Shown: positions 43,334-52,265 of the stretch, piece by piece
How positions within the stretch are numbered: the first letter of the stretch is position 1
How the letters are laid out: each line of letters opens with the position of its first letter
Source of the DNA: Ottowia oryzae
Lineage (GTDB): Bacteria; Pseudomonadota; Gammaproteobacteria; Burkholderiales; Burkholderiaceae_C
DNA: 64,000 bases
NCBI RefSeq assembly: GCF_003008535.1
Contig: NZ_CP027666.1
Span: 2,097,501-2,161,500 of the forward strand
Direction: 5' to 3'
Made by a program: the position numbers and the translations under genes
The notes under the pieces: model-generated
The model's database searches: none
Seen by the model: only the letters and a program-made list of their open reading frames with translations
What the model was told of the DNA's origin: nothing

Positions 43334-45394
43334 ATGTTTACAAAGATTCTGATTGCCAACCGCGGCGAAATCGCCTGCCGCGTGATCGCCACCGCCAAGA
43401 AAATGGGCATTGCCACCGTGGCGGTGTATTCCGACGCCGACAAGGACGCGCGCCACGTGCAGCTGGCCGACGAGGCCGTGCGCCTGGGCCCGCCGCCTTC
43501 GCGCGAGTCGTACCTGCTGGCCGACAAGATCATCGAAGCCGCCAAGCAGACTGGCGCCCAGGCGATTCACCCCGGCTATGGTTTTCTGAGCGAGAACGAG
43601 GCCTTTGCCAAGCGCTGCGAGGACGAAGGCATTGCCTTCATCGGCCCGAAGGCGCATTCGATTGCCGCCATGGGCGACAAGATCGCCTCCAAAAAGCTGG
43701 CGAATGAAGCCAAGGTCAACACCATTCCGGGCTACAACGACCCGATCGCCTCTGCCGAGGCCGCCGTGGATATCGCCAAGGGCATTGGCTACCCGGTGAT
43801 GATCAAGGCCAGCGCGGGCGGCGGCGGCAAGGGCCTGCGCGTGGCCTTCAACGACAAAGAGGCGCTGGAAGGCTTTACCGCCTGCCAGAACGAGGCGCGC
43901 AACAGCTTCGGCGACGACCGCATCTTCATCGAGAAATTCGTCGAGCAGCCGCGCCACATCGAGATCCAGGTGCTGGGCGACAGCCACGGCAACGTGATCT
44001 ACCTGAACGAGCGCGAATGCTCCATCCAGCGCCGCCACCAGAAGGTGATTGAAGAGGCGCCGTCGCCCTTCATCAGCGACGCCACGCGCAAGGCCATGGG
44101 CGAACAGGCCGTGGCGCTGGCCAAGGCGGTGAAGTACCAAAGCGCGGGCACGGTGGAGTTCGTGGTCGGCAAAGACCAGGATTTCTACTTCCTGGAGATG
44201 AACACCCGCCTGCAGGTGGAACACCCGGTGACCGAGCTGATCACCGGGCTGGACCTGGTGGAGCAGATGATCCGCGTGGCCGCTGGTGAAAAGCTGTCAT
44301 TCGAGCAAAAGGATGTGAAGCGCGAAGGCTGGGCCATCGAATGCCGCATCAACGCCGAAGACCCGTTCCGCAACTTCCTGCCCAGCACCGGGCGCCTGGT
44401 GCGGTTCGAGCCGCCCGCGCAAAACCTGTTCCAGGGCCAGGCCACCACCGACGTGGGCGTGCGCGTGGATACGGGCGTTGTGGACGGCGGCGAAATCCCG
44501 ATGTTCTACGACTCGATGATCGCCAAGCTCATCGTGCACGGCAAAGACCGTAACGACGCCATTGCCCGCATGCGCGAGGCGCTGAACGGCTTCGTCATCC
44601 AGGGCGTGCAAAGCAACATCCCGTTCCAGGCGGCGCTGCTCGCGCACCCCAAGTTCGTCAGTGGTGATTTCAACACCGGCTTCATCGCCGAGCACTACGC
44701 CCACGGCTTCCGCGCCGAAGACGTGCCCCACGACGACCCGGCCTTCTTGCAGGCGCTGGCCGTCAACCTGCACATGTTCTACCGCAACCGCGCCAGCGGC
44801 CTGCAAGGCCAGTTTTGGGAAGGCTACAAGCGCCTGCCCCGGCGCGACTACGTGGCCTGCGTGCTGGGCGAAGAGGGCGCACACAGCTACGCGGCCGCCC
44901 ACGTGGGCGAAACCGCACCGGGCGAACCCACCCGCATCACCATAGAAACAGCGAAGGGCGCGCGCACGTATGAGCTGCTGATGTCGCACGCCCTGGGCGA
45001 TGCGCGCGTGACCGGCACCGTCAACGGCCAGCCCTTCACCGCGCAGATGGTGCGCGGCGCGGGCAAGAACCCGCTGGCCATCCGCGTGACCCACAACGGC
45101 ACCCGCATCGACGTGATGGTGATGCACCCGCGTACGGCCGAGCTGTACAAGCTGATGCCCTACAAGGCGCCGCCCGACATGAGCAAGTTCGTGCTCTCGC
45201 CCATGCCCGGCCTGCTGGTGCAGGTGGCCGTTGAGCCGGGGCAAGAGGTCAAGGCCGGAGAGCGCGTGGCCGTGATCGAAGCCATGAAGATGGAAAACGT
45301 GCTGTTCGCCAGCGCCGACGGCGTGGTCAAGGAAGTGCGCGCTGCCAAGGGCGACAGCCTGGCGGTGGATCAGGCGATTGTGGAGTTCGAGTAA
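43334..45394 (+). CDS. pccA: Propionyl/acetyl-CoA carboxylase biotin-carboxylase (alpha) subunit
   Basis: A 686-residue fusion of biotin carboxylase and biotin carrier domains. Start MFTKILIANRGEIACRVI (ATG 43334, RBS AAAGAAAG). ATP-grasp has KASAGGGGKGLRVAF and EMNTRLQVEHPVTE; the C-terminal biotinyl domain has VIEAMKMENVL with the biotinylated Lys near residue 655. It is 19 bp after the VOC gene. Together with PccB it makes (S)-methylmalonyl-CoA from propionyl-CoA. Confidence 0.96.
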   Translation: MFTKILIANRGEIACRVIATAKKMGIATVAVYSDADKDARHVQLADEAVRLGPPPSRESYLLADKIIEAAKQTGAQAIHPGYGFLSENEAFAKRCEDEGIAFIGPKAHSIAAMGDKIASKKLANEAKVNTIPGYNDPIASAEAAVDIAKGIGYPVMIKASAGGGGKGLRVAFNDKEALEGFTACQNEARNSFGDDRIFIEKFVEQPRHIEIQVLGDSHGNVIYLNERECSIQRRHQKVIEEAPSPFISDATRKAMGEQAVALAKAVKYQSAGTVEFVVGKDQDFYFLEMNTRLQVEHPVTELITGLDLVEQMIRVAAGEKLSFEQKDVKREGWAIECRINAEDPFRNFLPSTGRLVRFEPPAQNLFQGQATTDVGVRVDTGVVDGGEIPMFYDSMIAKLIVHGKDRNDAIARMREALNGFVIQGVQSNIPFQAALLAHPKFVSGDFNTGFIAEHYAHGFRAEDVPHDDPAFLQALAVNLHMFYRNRASGLQGQFWEGYKRLPRRDYVACVLGEEGAHSYAAAHVGETAPGEPTRITIETAKGARTYELLMSHALGDARVTGTVNGQPFTAQMVRGAGKNPLAIRVTHNGTRIDVMVMHPRTAELYKLMPYKAPPDMSKFVLSPMPGLLVQVAVEPGQEVKAGERVAVIEAMKMENVLFASADGVVKEVRAAKGDSLAVDQAIVEFE

Positions 45395-45435
45395 GGCCGC
45401 CGCCCACCTGGTGCTCACCCACCCCACGAACGCCC

Positions 45436-45936
45436 ATGGACTGGTTCTCGCTGCTGGGTGGCACCCGCCTGTACGTGCGGCTGTCGCCCGAACGGCTGGT
45501 GGTGCGCGATGCGCGCGCGGGCCGCATGTTCGATCAAGCCGCGGCGCTGGCAGTGACACGCGCGGCGCCCCGCCGCATCGTCGCGGTGGGTGACCAGGCG
45601 GTGCTGGCAGCGGCGGGCGCGCAGCAACCGGTGGATTTGGTGCGGCCTTTCGCGCACCCGCGCACGCTCGTGGCCGACTACACCGCGGGTGAGCAACTGC
45701 TCAAGGCCGCCATCCAGACCGTGTTGCGCGGGCGCTGGCTGGCGCTGTCACCTCGCGTGCTCATGCACCCCGTGGGCGAGCCGGTGGGCGGCCTGACGCA
45801 GGTCGAAATCCGCGCACTGCACGAAATGGCCCGTGGCGCGGGCGCCCACCGTGTCACGGTATGGCAAGGCCCGCTGTTGACCGACGAGCAGGTGCTGGCG
45901 CGCCAATACCCCGCCGCAGGCCAGGTGTTGGCATGA
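45436..45936 (+). CDS. Rod-shape protein MreB-like N-terminal domain protein
   Basis: A 166-residue protein beginning MDWFSLLGGTRLYVRLSP. VRLSPERLVVRDARAG, IVAVGDQAVL, VRPFAHPRTLVADYTAGEQLLKAAI and VLMHPVGEPVGGLTQVEIRAL follow the order of a shortened actin/MreB-like domain (the cognate blocks in MreB are NEPSVV..., HPMKDGVIADF, ...RAVREAA). It has no obvious nucleotide-binding phosphate loops, so it may be a non-polymerising relative. It overlaps the DUF167 gene by ATGA and follows pccA by 41 bp. Confidence 0.65.
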   Translation: MDWFSLLGGTRLYVRLSPERLVVRDARAGRMFDQAAALAVTRAAPRRIVAVGDQAVLAAAGAQQPVDLVRPFAHPRTLVADYTAGEQLLKAAIQTVLRGRWLALSPRVLMHPVGEPVGGLTQVEIRALHEMARGAGAHRVTVWQGPLLTDEQVLARQYPAAGQVLA

Positions 45937-46238
45937 CCGCTTTGCTCAAACTGCCCATCCACGCCACCCCCGGCGCCAAGCGCACCGAGGCGGCGGGCGA
46001 GCACGGCGGCGCGCTGCGCGTGCGCCTGGGCGCGCCGCCGGTCGACGGCAAGGCCAACGCCGCGCTGATCGCCTGGGCGGCCAAGGCGTTTGGCGTGCCC
46101 AAGGCGCAGGTCGAACTGCTGCACGGCGCCAGCGGGCGGCAGAAACTGCTGGGCGTGCAGTTCAGTGACGAGGCCGCGCTGGCCGCCGCGCAGGCGCTGG
46201 TGGCGCAGTGGATGGCGGCGGGCGACGGCGGGCATTGA
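45933..46238 (+). CDS. DUF167 (YggU) family protein
   Basis: A 101-residue small protein of the YggU/DUF167 family of unknown function. Typical core: HATPGAKRTEAAGEHGGALRVRLGAPPVDGKANAALIAWAA (seen as adjacent short blocks), VELLHGASGRQKLLGV near residues 66-80. The ATG overlaps the stop of the MreB-like gene (ATGA), so translational coupling is likely. Confidence 0.9.
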   Translation: MTALLKLPIHATPGAKRTEAAGEHGGALRVRLGAPPVDGKANAALIAWAAKAFGVPKAQVELLHGASGRQKLLGVQFSDEAALAAAQALVAQWMAAGDGGH

Positions 46239-46273
46239 GCTGGCTTGCCGCACGCACCCTCTCGCCCAAAGCC

Positions 46274-47614
46274 ATGCCGGAGACTACCAATTTGATAGCT
46301 GCCAGCGCAGGTGCAGCGGGCGCTAGAGGCAGTTTTGGTATTGAATATTCTGCGGCGCAGGCGGCGCAGGCGGCGCACCTAACCGGCTTGACCGCACGCC
46401 GCCAATGGCTGCTGGGCGCCGCCGCGCTGGGCGCAGCCGCTTCGCCATCCATGCTTTGGGCGGGCATGGTGGGCACAGCGGGGCAGGGTGAAGTGGCAGC
46501 CCTGCCGCAACGCGCCGCGCATCAAGTTGCGCAGTGGTCGCCCAAGGGCGCAGCCACCACGACAGCCGAATCCGCCAGTGGCACCACGCCAGCCACCTCT
46601 GCCAGCCGCACCACGCAGCCTCTCAGCTTGGAAGGCCCCGCCATCGCCCCCGCGCAGCGCGCTGCGTACGACCGCGCCTTCGCCAGCTTGCCCACGCTAA
46701 TCAGCGCGCAGTCGCCCGACGTGCAAAGCGTAGCCGTGCTGCACCGGGGCGCACTGGCGTTCGAGTTTTACCGCCCCGGCGTCACGGCAGACAGCCTGCA
46801 AGACGTGCAGTCGGTCACCAAAAGCGTGCTGGCCTTGCTGTTCGGCTGCGCCATGGCCGATGGCCTGGTGCGCGGCCCGAATGAGCTGGTCGCACTGCGC
46901 CTGCCCGACTTGCTGCGCCAGGGCGGCGACAACACCCGCTTGCAGGATCTGCGCTTCGCCCACCTGCTGACCATGACGGCCGGCTGGCCGGGCGAAGAAA
47001 CCACCCGCCGCGACCGCGACGACGACCTGCGCTGGCTGGCACGCCGCCCCTTTATTGCCGACCCCGGCGCGCGCTTTGCCTACGACAACGGCGCCGCCAA
47101 CCTGCTGGCGCTGGCCCTGGCCCGCGCCGTGGGTCAGCCGCTGGCCAGCTACGCGCGCACGCGGCTGTTGCAACCGCTGGGCATCACCCACTTCAACTGG
47201 CGCCAGGGCGCGCAAGGGCATGCGCTGGGCGCGCTGGGCCTGTCGATCAGCACCCGCGCCATGGCGCGCCTGGGCCAACTGGTGCTGGCCGGTGGCGTGT
47301 GGCAGGGCCGGGCGCTGGTACCCGCCGACTACGTGGCCAGCGCCACCCAGCGCCAAAACGCAGGCGGCGGCCCCGTGTTTTCGCCCTACGGCTACCTGTG
47401 GTGGATTTCTGCCGATCAGCCACGCCGCAGCAGCGGCCGCCCCGCCGCCCTGGCCAGCGGCTACGGCGGTCAGTGGATTTATGTAGACCCCGCGCGCCAG
47501 TGCGTGGTGGCCACCACTTCGCGCCGCACGCCCGAAAGCGCCGCGCGCGGCCAGGCCCTGGCGCTGATCCGGCGGCAGGTGCTGCCCGCGCTGGCCCGCC
47601 TGCCAGGGGCTTGA
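46274..47614 (+). CDS. Serine hydrolase (beta-lactamase family, class C-like)
   Basis: Penicillin-binding-type serine hydrolase. Catalytic motifs: SVTKS (S-x-x-K), FAYDNGAAN (Y-x-N) and SGYGGQW near the C-terminus in the KTG position. The N-terminal 60-90 residues are uncertain: ATG 46274 lies just before a copy of the dispersed repeat, and TTG 46388 would give a leader with a twin-arginine-like TARRQWLLGAAAL. Export is likely. Substrate unknown (esterase or D-amino-peptidase also possible). Confidence 0.82.
   Translation: MPETTNLIAASAGAAGARGSFGIEYSAAQAAQAAHLTGLTARRQWLLGAAALGAAASPSMLWAGMVGTAGQGEVAALPQRAAHQVAQWSPKGAATTTAESASGTTPATSASRTTQPLSLEGPAIAPAQRAAYDRAFASLPTLISAQSPDVQSVAVLHRGALAFEFYRPGVTADSLQDVQSVTKSVLALLFGCAMADGLVRGPNELVALRLPDLLRQGGDNTRLQDLRFAHLLTMTAGWPGEETTRRDRDDDLRWLARRPFIADPGARFAYDNGAANLLALALARAVGQPLASYARTRLLQPLGITHFNWRQGAQGHALGALGLSISTRAMARLGQLVLAGGVWQGRALVPADYVASATQRQNAGGGPVFSPYGYLWWISADQPRRSSGRPAALASGYGGQWIYVDPARQCVVATTSRRTPESAARGQALALIRRQVLPALARLPGA
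46283..46343. repeat. Dispersed palindromic repeat, copy 9
   Basis: CCAATTTGATAGCTGCCAGCGC ... CAGCGGGCGCTAGAGGC, at the 5' end of the serine hydrolase frame. If translation starts at 46274 this copy is also coding; the TTG at 46388 would leave it non-coding. Confidence 0.7.
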
Positions 47615-47647
47615 CCGCGCTGGCTCCGCCGCGCCGCCCAGCCAATG

Positions 47648-47697
47648 CAACCGAATTCAACCGAATTCAACCGAACGCAACCCAACGCAACGCAAAA
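47648..47697. repeat. 10-bp tandem repeat before pncA
   Basis: Five 10-bp units, CAACCGAATT twice exactly, then CAACCGAACG, CAACCCAACG and CAACGCAAAA. It ends 7 bp before the pncA ATG, so repeat number could shift the distance between promoter or RBS and the start. Confidence 0.8.
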
Positions 47698-47704
47698 TCG
47701 CCTG

Positions 47705-48334
47705 ATGACCACCTCTGCAGCCCAACGCGCCCTCATCGTCATCGACGCCCAATACGGCTTCATGCCCGGCGGCGGCCTGCCGGTGGCGGGCGGCGACGCC
47801 ATCGTGCCCGTCATCAACCGCATCGCCCCGCGCTTTGCCAACGCGGTCCTCACGCAGGACTGGCACCCGGCCGACCACATCTCGTTCGCCTCCAACCACC
47901 CCGGGCGCCAGCCGTTTGAAACCATCCCGCTGCCCTATGGCCCGCAGGTGCTGTGGCCCACGCACTGCGTGCAAGGCACGCGCGACGCCGCCCTGCACGA
48001 TGAGCTGCGCGTGCCGCAGGCGCAGCTCATCCTGCGCAAAGGCTTTCACCGCGAGGTGGACAGCTATTCCGCCTTCATGGAGGCCGACCGCGCCACCACC
48101 ACCGGCCTGGCCGCCTACCTGCAGGCGCGCGGCATCACCCAGCTGGTGCTGTGCGGCCTGGCCACCGACTACTGCGTGGCCTGGAGCGCGCTGGACGCCC
48201 GCGCCGCTGGCTTTGAAGTGGCCGTGGTCGAAGACGCCTGCCGCGCCATCGACCTGAACGGCAGCCTGGCCAAGGCCTGGGCCGACATGGCAGCTGCCGG
48301 TGTGCAGCGCATCCAGTCGGCAGACGTTCACTAA
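47705..48334 (+). CDS. pncA: Nicotinamidase (pyrazinamidase) PncA
   Basis: Hydrolyses nicotinamide to nicotinate for NAD salvage. 209 residues from ATG 47705. Active-site blocks: IVIDAQYGFMPGG (Asp), QDWHPADHISFASNHPG (metal His), WPTHCVQG (His), KGFHREVDSYSAF (Lys) and GLATDYCVAWSA (nucleophile Cys). A 10-bp tandem repeat lies just upstream. Confidence 0.95.
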   Translation: MTTSAAQRALIVIDAQYGFMPGGGLPVAGGDAIVPVINRIAPRFANAVLTQDWHPADHISFASNHPGRQPFETIPLPYGPQVLWPTHCVQGTRDAALHDELRVPQAQLILRKGFHREVDSYSAFMEADRATTTGLAAYLQARGITQLVLCGLATDYCVAWSALDARAAGFEVAVVEDACRAIDLNGSLAKAWADMAAAGVQRIQSADVH

Positions 48335-48393
48335 CCAAATCACCCTCTGGCGCAGGCTGCACCAGCGCCAGCAGCTACTAAAAACATAGTATC
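48334..48393. repeat. Dispersed palindromic repeat, copy 10
   Basis: ACCAAATCACCCTCTGGCGC ... ACCAGCGCCAGCAGCTACT, right after the pncA stop and before the VOC gene. Confidence 0.8.
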
Positions 48394-48420
48394 AAGCCAA
48401 CCCGACCAAGGAAGACACCC

Positions 48421-48903
48421 ATGACCACCCGCCCCTTCAAAGTGCTCGGCATCCAGCAAATCGCCATCGGCGGCCCCGACAAACTCAAGCTGCAAACCCT
48501 GTGGGTCGACATGCTGGGCCTACAGAAAACCGGCACCTTCCAAAGCGAGCGCGAAAACGTCGACGAAGACATCTGCGCCATCGGCACCGGCCCCTTCAAG
48601 GTAGAGGTGGACTTGATGCAACCCATCGACCCCGACAAGAAACCCGCCGTGCACACCACCCCGCTGAACCACATCGGCCTGTGGATCGACGACCTGCCCA
48701 AGGCCGTGGAGTGGCTCACGTCAAAAGGCGTGCGCTTCGCCCCCGGCGGCATCCGCAAGGGCGCGGCGGGTTATGACATTACGTTTCTGCACCCCAAGGC
48801 GAATGACGAGTTTCCGATTGCGGGGGAGAGGGTGTTGATTGAGTTGGTGCAGGCGCCGAGGGAGGTGGTGGAGGCGTTTGGGAAATTGGCCATTCAGGCC
48901 TAA
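48421..48903 (+). CDS. VOC family protein (glyoxalase-like)
   Basis: A 160-residue VOC protein. Start MTTRPFKVLGIQQIAIGG, central LNHIGLWIDDLPKAVEWL and terminal ERVLIELVQAPREV with a Glu ligand. RBS AAGGAAGACACCC precedes the ATG. It resembles methylmalonyl-CoA epimerase in having HIGLWI, but the two halves do not give a clear assignment. It precedes the AT-rich gene at 48929. Confidence 0.85.
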   Translation: MTTRPFKVLGIQQIAIGGPDKLKLQTLWVDMLGLQKTGTFQSERENVDEDICAIGTGPFKVEVDLMQPIDPDKKPAVHTTPLNHIGLWIDDLPKAVEWLTSKGVRFAPGGIRKGAAGYDITFLHPKANDEFPIAGERVLIELVQAPREVVEAFGKLAIQA

Positions 48904-48928
48904 AACCAATTTATTTCATAGGCAATCT

Positions 48929-49783
48929 ATGGCTTATCAAGCAACAGTCATTCCGGTCATGATCGCCTCGCCAAGCGATGTAACTGAAGAGAGGGAAATA
49001 GTTCGGCGAGTCATTCATGACTGGAATGATGTAAATTCCGAGTATTCCCAAGCAATGTTAGCGGCTGTCGGTTGGGATTCACATTCTTCACCGGAACTCG
49101 GTGGGCGAGCCCAGGACTTCATAAACTCGAGAATTCTCCGTAATTGCGATTTGCTTATCGGAGTTTTTTGGACTCGATTGGGAACACCGACAGGCGATGC
49201 TCTTAGTGGAACGGTGGAGGAAATTGAGCGGCATTTAGAAGCCAATAAGCCGGCGATGATTTATTTTTCTTCTAAGCCAGCGGCGCCAGATAGCATTGAT
49301 CCCGTCCAATATGCCAAAGTTAAAGAATTTCAGGGGGTACTCAAGACTCGAGGTCTTATTGAGTTCTATGCAAATACTCAGGAGTTTGAGCAAAAAATCT
49401 CCAAGCAATTACAGCAGTGTCTCATTCAGAATAACTATTTAAGGGGACTTGTCAGTCAGACGAAGACTCAAGGGGGATTTGGTATCCCCGGAGTGACAGT
49501 GTCGGAACCGAGAGCTGAGGATCGCTTATCGGTGGACGCAAAGGAGTTGCTTAAGGCCGCAGCATCAAAAGAAGATGGCTTGATACTGAAGATATCGTAT
49601 CTGGGAGGCCTTGAGTTGCAAGTTGGGGATAGGATATTTGGCGGAGAAGGGGCGCGAGAAGGCGCTAAATGGGAAGCTGCATTGAATGAGCTTGAATCAC
49701 TGAGACTTGTCGTCCAACGAGGCAATAAGGGCCAAGTCTACGAACTTTCTCTGCAAGGATGGGAGGTTGGAGACAGACTCTAG
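48929..49783 (+). CDS. TIR/DUF4062-like protein with C-terminal winged helix (accessory)
   Basis: A 284-residue protein. The N-terminal ~160 residues, VIPVMIASPSDVTEEREIVR ... FINSRILRNCDLLIGVFWTR ... GTVEEIERHLEANKPAMIYF, match the TIR-like DUF4062 pattern found at the front of STAND NTPases and defence proteins. The C-terminal ~90 residues look like a winged helix (LLKAAASKEDGLI ... AALNELESLRLVVQR). Hand counts of three 60-base lines in it (49021, 49261, 49381) give 47, 45 and 35% G+C, far below the core. That points to recent transfer. No NTPase or partner gene is beside it; a stand-alone signalling or defence effector is possible. Confidence 0.7.
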   Translation: MAYQATVIPVMIASPSDVTEEREIVRRVIHDWNDVNSEYSQAMLAAVGWDSHSSPELGGRAQDFINSRILRNCDLLIGVFWTRLGTPTGDALSGTVEEIERHLEANKPAMIYFSSKPAAPDSIDPVQYAKVKEFQGVLKTRGLIEFYANTQEFEQKISKQLQQCLIQNNYLRGLVSQTKTQGGFGIPGVTVSEPRAEDRLSVDAKELLKAAASKEDGLILKISYLGGLELQVGDRIFGGEGAREGAKWEAALNELESLRLVVQRGNKGQVYELSLQGWEVGDRL

Positions 49784-50406
49784 TTTTTGTCATCGCGTCT
49801 TGGAGGCGATCCCATCCGAGTTGGGGGACAACAGTACAACTAGCGGATCAAGAGGGTCTAGCGCAGCCTTGGTGGGCGGGTGCTGCATGCGGTCATAGGG
49901 TGCCTCGCACACTCTAAATTGCTGCGTATTTGATACATCCCGGTGCTTCATACGCCTACCCCAAAGGACAAATTGGCCATGTTTGCCACCCGCAATGGCT
50001 CTGTCCGTCATCCCGCGTTCCGCTCCCCACCCGGCACCAACACCCCCGCCTTCCGCTGCCCCACCTCCTTCAACAACCCCCACGTCGCCTGCACCCGCGC
50101 CAGGTGCTTCGCCTCGGCGGGCATGCTCATCCAGAAGGTGCGGGTGAACTCGGCCTCGCCCGGCAGCACGCGGGCCAGGATGGGGGCGCGGTCGGCCGTG
50201 AAAGCGGCACCAACGTCTGCAAAGACGCGGCTGCCAAAGTGCAGCCCTGGCGGCAACCACCGGGCCGAGCCCCGCGACATGGGCCGAACTAGGAGAACTA
50301 CCTATGTTCCTGACTGCGCCGCCCCACCGCATAGGTAGCCTTCCCAGCTTTCTGAAAAAGGTTCACACGGTTGTAATCAGCCTGTCGTAATTGCTCAGGA
50401 GTAGGC
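49784..50406. other. Intergenic region holding a LysR gene remnant
   Basis: A 623-bp gap without an intact gene. 50026-50199 is a LysR fragment. The parts on either side (49784-50025 and 50200-50345) have mixed composition and no family features that I can identify. A good RBS (CAGGAG) just before 50407 belongs to the next gene. Confidence 0.6.
50026..50199 (-). pseudogene. LysR regulator remnant (C-terminal fragment)
   Basis: About 58 codons, reading ADRAPILARVLPGEAEF, TRTFWMSMPAEAKHLARVQ, GLLKEVGQRKAGVLVPG, match the C-terminus of the intact LysR at 56711-57625 nearly residue for residue, in the same orientation. 47 bp (50108-50154) are identical to 56811-56857. No helix-turn-helix part remains upstream. 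Confidence 0.85.
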
Positions 50407-51801
50407 ATGTCAGTCACCGAAACCGTCTCAACCATCCAGTCGCGCACGCGCGACGATGGGTTCTTGAGCACCTCGCGCAACAGCCACCTGAAACAGACGG
50501 TGCAAGACTTGAAGGGCCTGACGCCGACCGAGCGTGGCGAGGCATTGGGCAAGTTCACCAACGACGATCTGCATGAGATCGCCAATGACGTGAACGCCAG
50601 CGGCATTTTTGGCGCCGACGGCTTGTCCAACGATGAAAAGCGCGACTTGTTCAACACCCTGGCAGACGGAGCCAAAGGCGAAGACCTGGCGCGTTTGGCC
50701 ACGGCCTTCGACAGCCGCGAAGACACGCAGCTGCTCGCCGAATCGGTGGCCAGCAAAGGCAGCAACGAAGCGAAGCAGGCTTACATCCAGCAAATGGCTT
50801 CGCGCACGGCCGACAACGACTACGGCATGTCGGCCTACCTGGGCGGCGCGTCGACCGAGCGCAGCGACAAGGACGCCAAGGCGATCCTCACGGTGCTGAA
50901 CAGCTTTGACACGTCTACGGGCAGCGGCCGCGCGGCGTTGGATCAGGCCATTAAAGGGCTGCCCCAGGGCGCGTTGGACAGCGTGGCCAAAGCGGGCGTG
51001 GACGAAACCACATTCACCAGCGCCAGCATGGGCGGGAGCCATATCTCCGTCACCTACAAGGCCGATCAGCTCAACGCCTTGCTGGACAAGGTGGCGGGCA
51101 GCGCCGACGCCCAGGCGAAGGCCAAGGTGTTTGGGGCGGCAGCGCAAGCCGTGTCGGGCATGCGCGAAAACGCGGGCGTGCACCTGGGCATGACATCGAT
51201 TGGCACCGACGACAAGATCGCCGGCGTGGTCGACCGAATGACGAAGGTGATGAATTCCGACCCGCGCGGCATCACCGACCAGCTGAACAAGGCCGACGCC
51301 TACGGCCTGCGCCTGAGCACCTACGTGGCCGAGGTGCTGCGCAAAGACCCCGAGGGCGGCGCCAAGACCCTGGGCGACCAGCTGGCACAGCTGCAAGGCG
51401 CGGGTACGGGCCAGGCGCCCGCTCAGTTCTTTGAGGCGCAGGCGCCGGGCACCAACGGCACGCCGTACTACAAGAACGCTGAGACCTTGGGCTACTACGC
51501 GGGCGCATTGCGTGCGGGCGTGGATGCCTTGAACAAGGACGCTACCGAGACCGGCATCCTGGTCAAGGCGGTGCTGGGCGCGGCCATTGGCGCGGCCAGC
51601 CTGGGCCGCGCGGGCGGCTCCGCCACGGGCCTGACCAACCTTGTGGTGGACGAGGTGGTGAACCAGGCCAATGGCAGCCGCACCGAAACCGCCCGCGTGC
51701 TGGAGCAACTGGCGGTACCGGTGGACGGCAACGGCGACCGCTACCAAGGCCCGGCCACGGCCACGTTTGACAGCAAAGCAGCGAAGGTGCGCGCCCAATG
51801 A
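50407..51801 (+). CDS. Secreted-type helical protein of unknown function (464 aa)
   Basis: Not recognised with certainty. It starts MSVTETVSTIQSRTRDDG with a good RBS (CAGGAG, 5 bases before the ATG). There is no Sec signal. Residues 1-330 are hydrophilic and helical, rich in Ala, Asp, Ser and Lys (for example LKGLTPTERGEALGKFTNDDL). Around residue 383 comes a hydrophobic glycine-rich segment, GILVKAVLGAAIGAASLG. Like the 852-residue protein at 4382 it has a soluble body followed by Gly/Ala hydrophobic segments, a layout seen in translocators and pore-forming toxins. It overlaps the next gene by ATGA. Confidence 0.6.
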   Translation: MSVTETVSTIQSRTRDDGFLSTSRNSHLKQTVQDLKGLTPTERGEALGKFTNDDLHEIANDVNASGIFGADGLSNDEKRDLFNTLADGAKGEDLARLATAFDSREDTQLLAESVASKGSNEAKQAYIQQMASRTADNDYGMSAYLGGASTERSDKDAKAILTVLNSFDTSTGSGRAALDQAIKGLPQGALDSVAKAGVDETTFTSASMGGSHISVTYKADQLNALLDKVAGSADAQAKAKVFGAAAQAVSGMRENAGVHLGMTSIGTDDKIAGVVDRMTKVMNSDPRGITDQLNKADAYGLRLSTYVAEVLRKDPEGGAKTLGDQLAQLQGAGTGQAPAQFFEAQAPGTNGTPYYKNAETLGYYAGALRAGVDALNKDATETGILVKAVLGAAIGAASLGRAGGSATGLTNLVVDEVVNQANGSRTETARVLEQLAVPVDGNGDRYQGPATATFDSKAAKVRAQ

Positions 51802-52265
51802 AAATTACACGCCGTGATGTCACCGCCAGCGTGGCTGCCATGATCGTGCTTCCCAAGGCGGCACTTTCGCGAACCATGACAGACCTGAGACTCTTGCGCA
51901 TTCCGGGCGTTGAAGCCTTTGCCTACCGCGACGAAAGCACGCTGCCGTTGAACCAGGCGACGACGGCGCTGGCCGACACCTTCAAGGCCAGAGGGGCGCA
52001 AGGCGGTGTTGATGGCGAGACGCTGGCCGCCGACGCCACCACCACCGACGAGGCCATCGCCAAGTCGGTGGATGCGCTGCTGGGCAGCGACTGGCAGCGC
52101 AGCAAGGGCTTCGCCAGCGCCAACCCCGCCATCCGCCAGATGGTGTGGGAAACCAAGTCGGCACCCAAGCGCTTTTACGCCATAGCGGCCTTCAACGCCG
52201 TGCATACGGCGACCGATGGGCGCAAGTACCGGCCGCTGGAATCGGTGTTCACGCGCGAGCGGTAA
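51798..52265 (+). CDS. Tat-leader partner protein of unknown function (155 aa)
   Basis: Starts MKITRRDVTASVAAMIVLP, a twin-arginine-type leader (TRRDV) with a short hydrophobic core, so export to the periplasm is likely. The rest (LLRIPGVEAFAYRDESTL ... AIAAFNAVHTATDGRKYRPLE) has no family I recognise. The ATGA overlap with the 464-residue gene suggests the two products work together, for example as toxin and immunity protein or effector and chaperone. That role is inference only. Confidence 0.65.
   Translation: MKITRRDVTASVAAMIVLPKAALSRTMTDLRLLRIPGVEAFAYRDESTLPLNQATTALADTFKARGAQGGVDGETLAADATTTDEAIAKSVDALLGSDWQRSKGFASANPAIRQMVWETKSAPKRFYAIAAFNAVHTATDGRKYRPLESVFTRER

Noticed and set aside
49784..50406. 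tRNA or attachment site near the accessory zone
   Set aside because: No cloverleaf, CCA end or integrase found.
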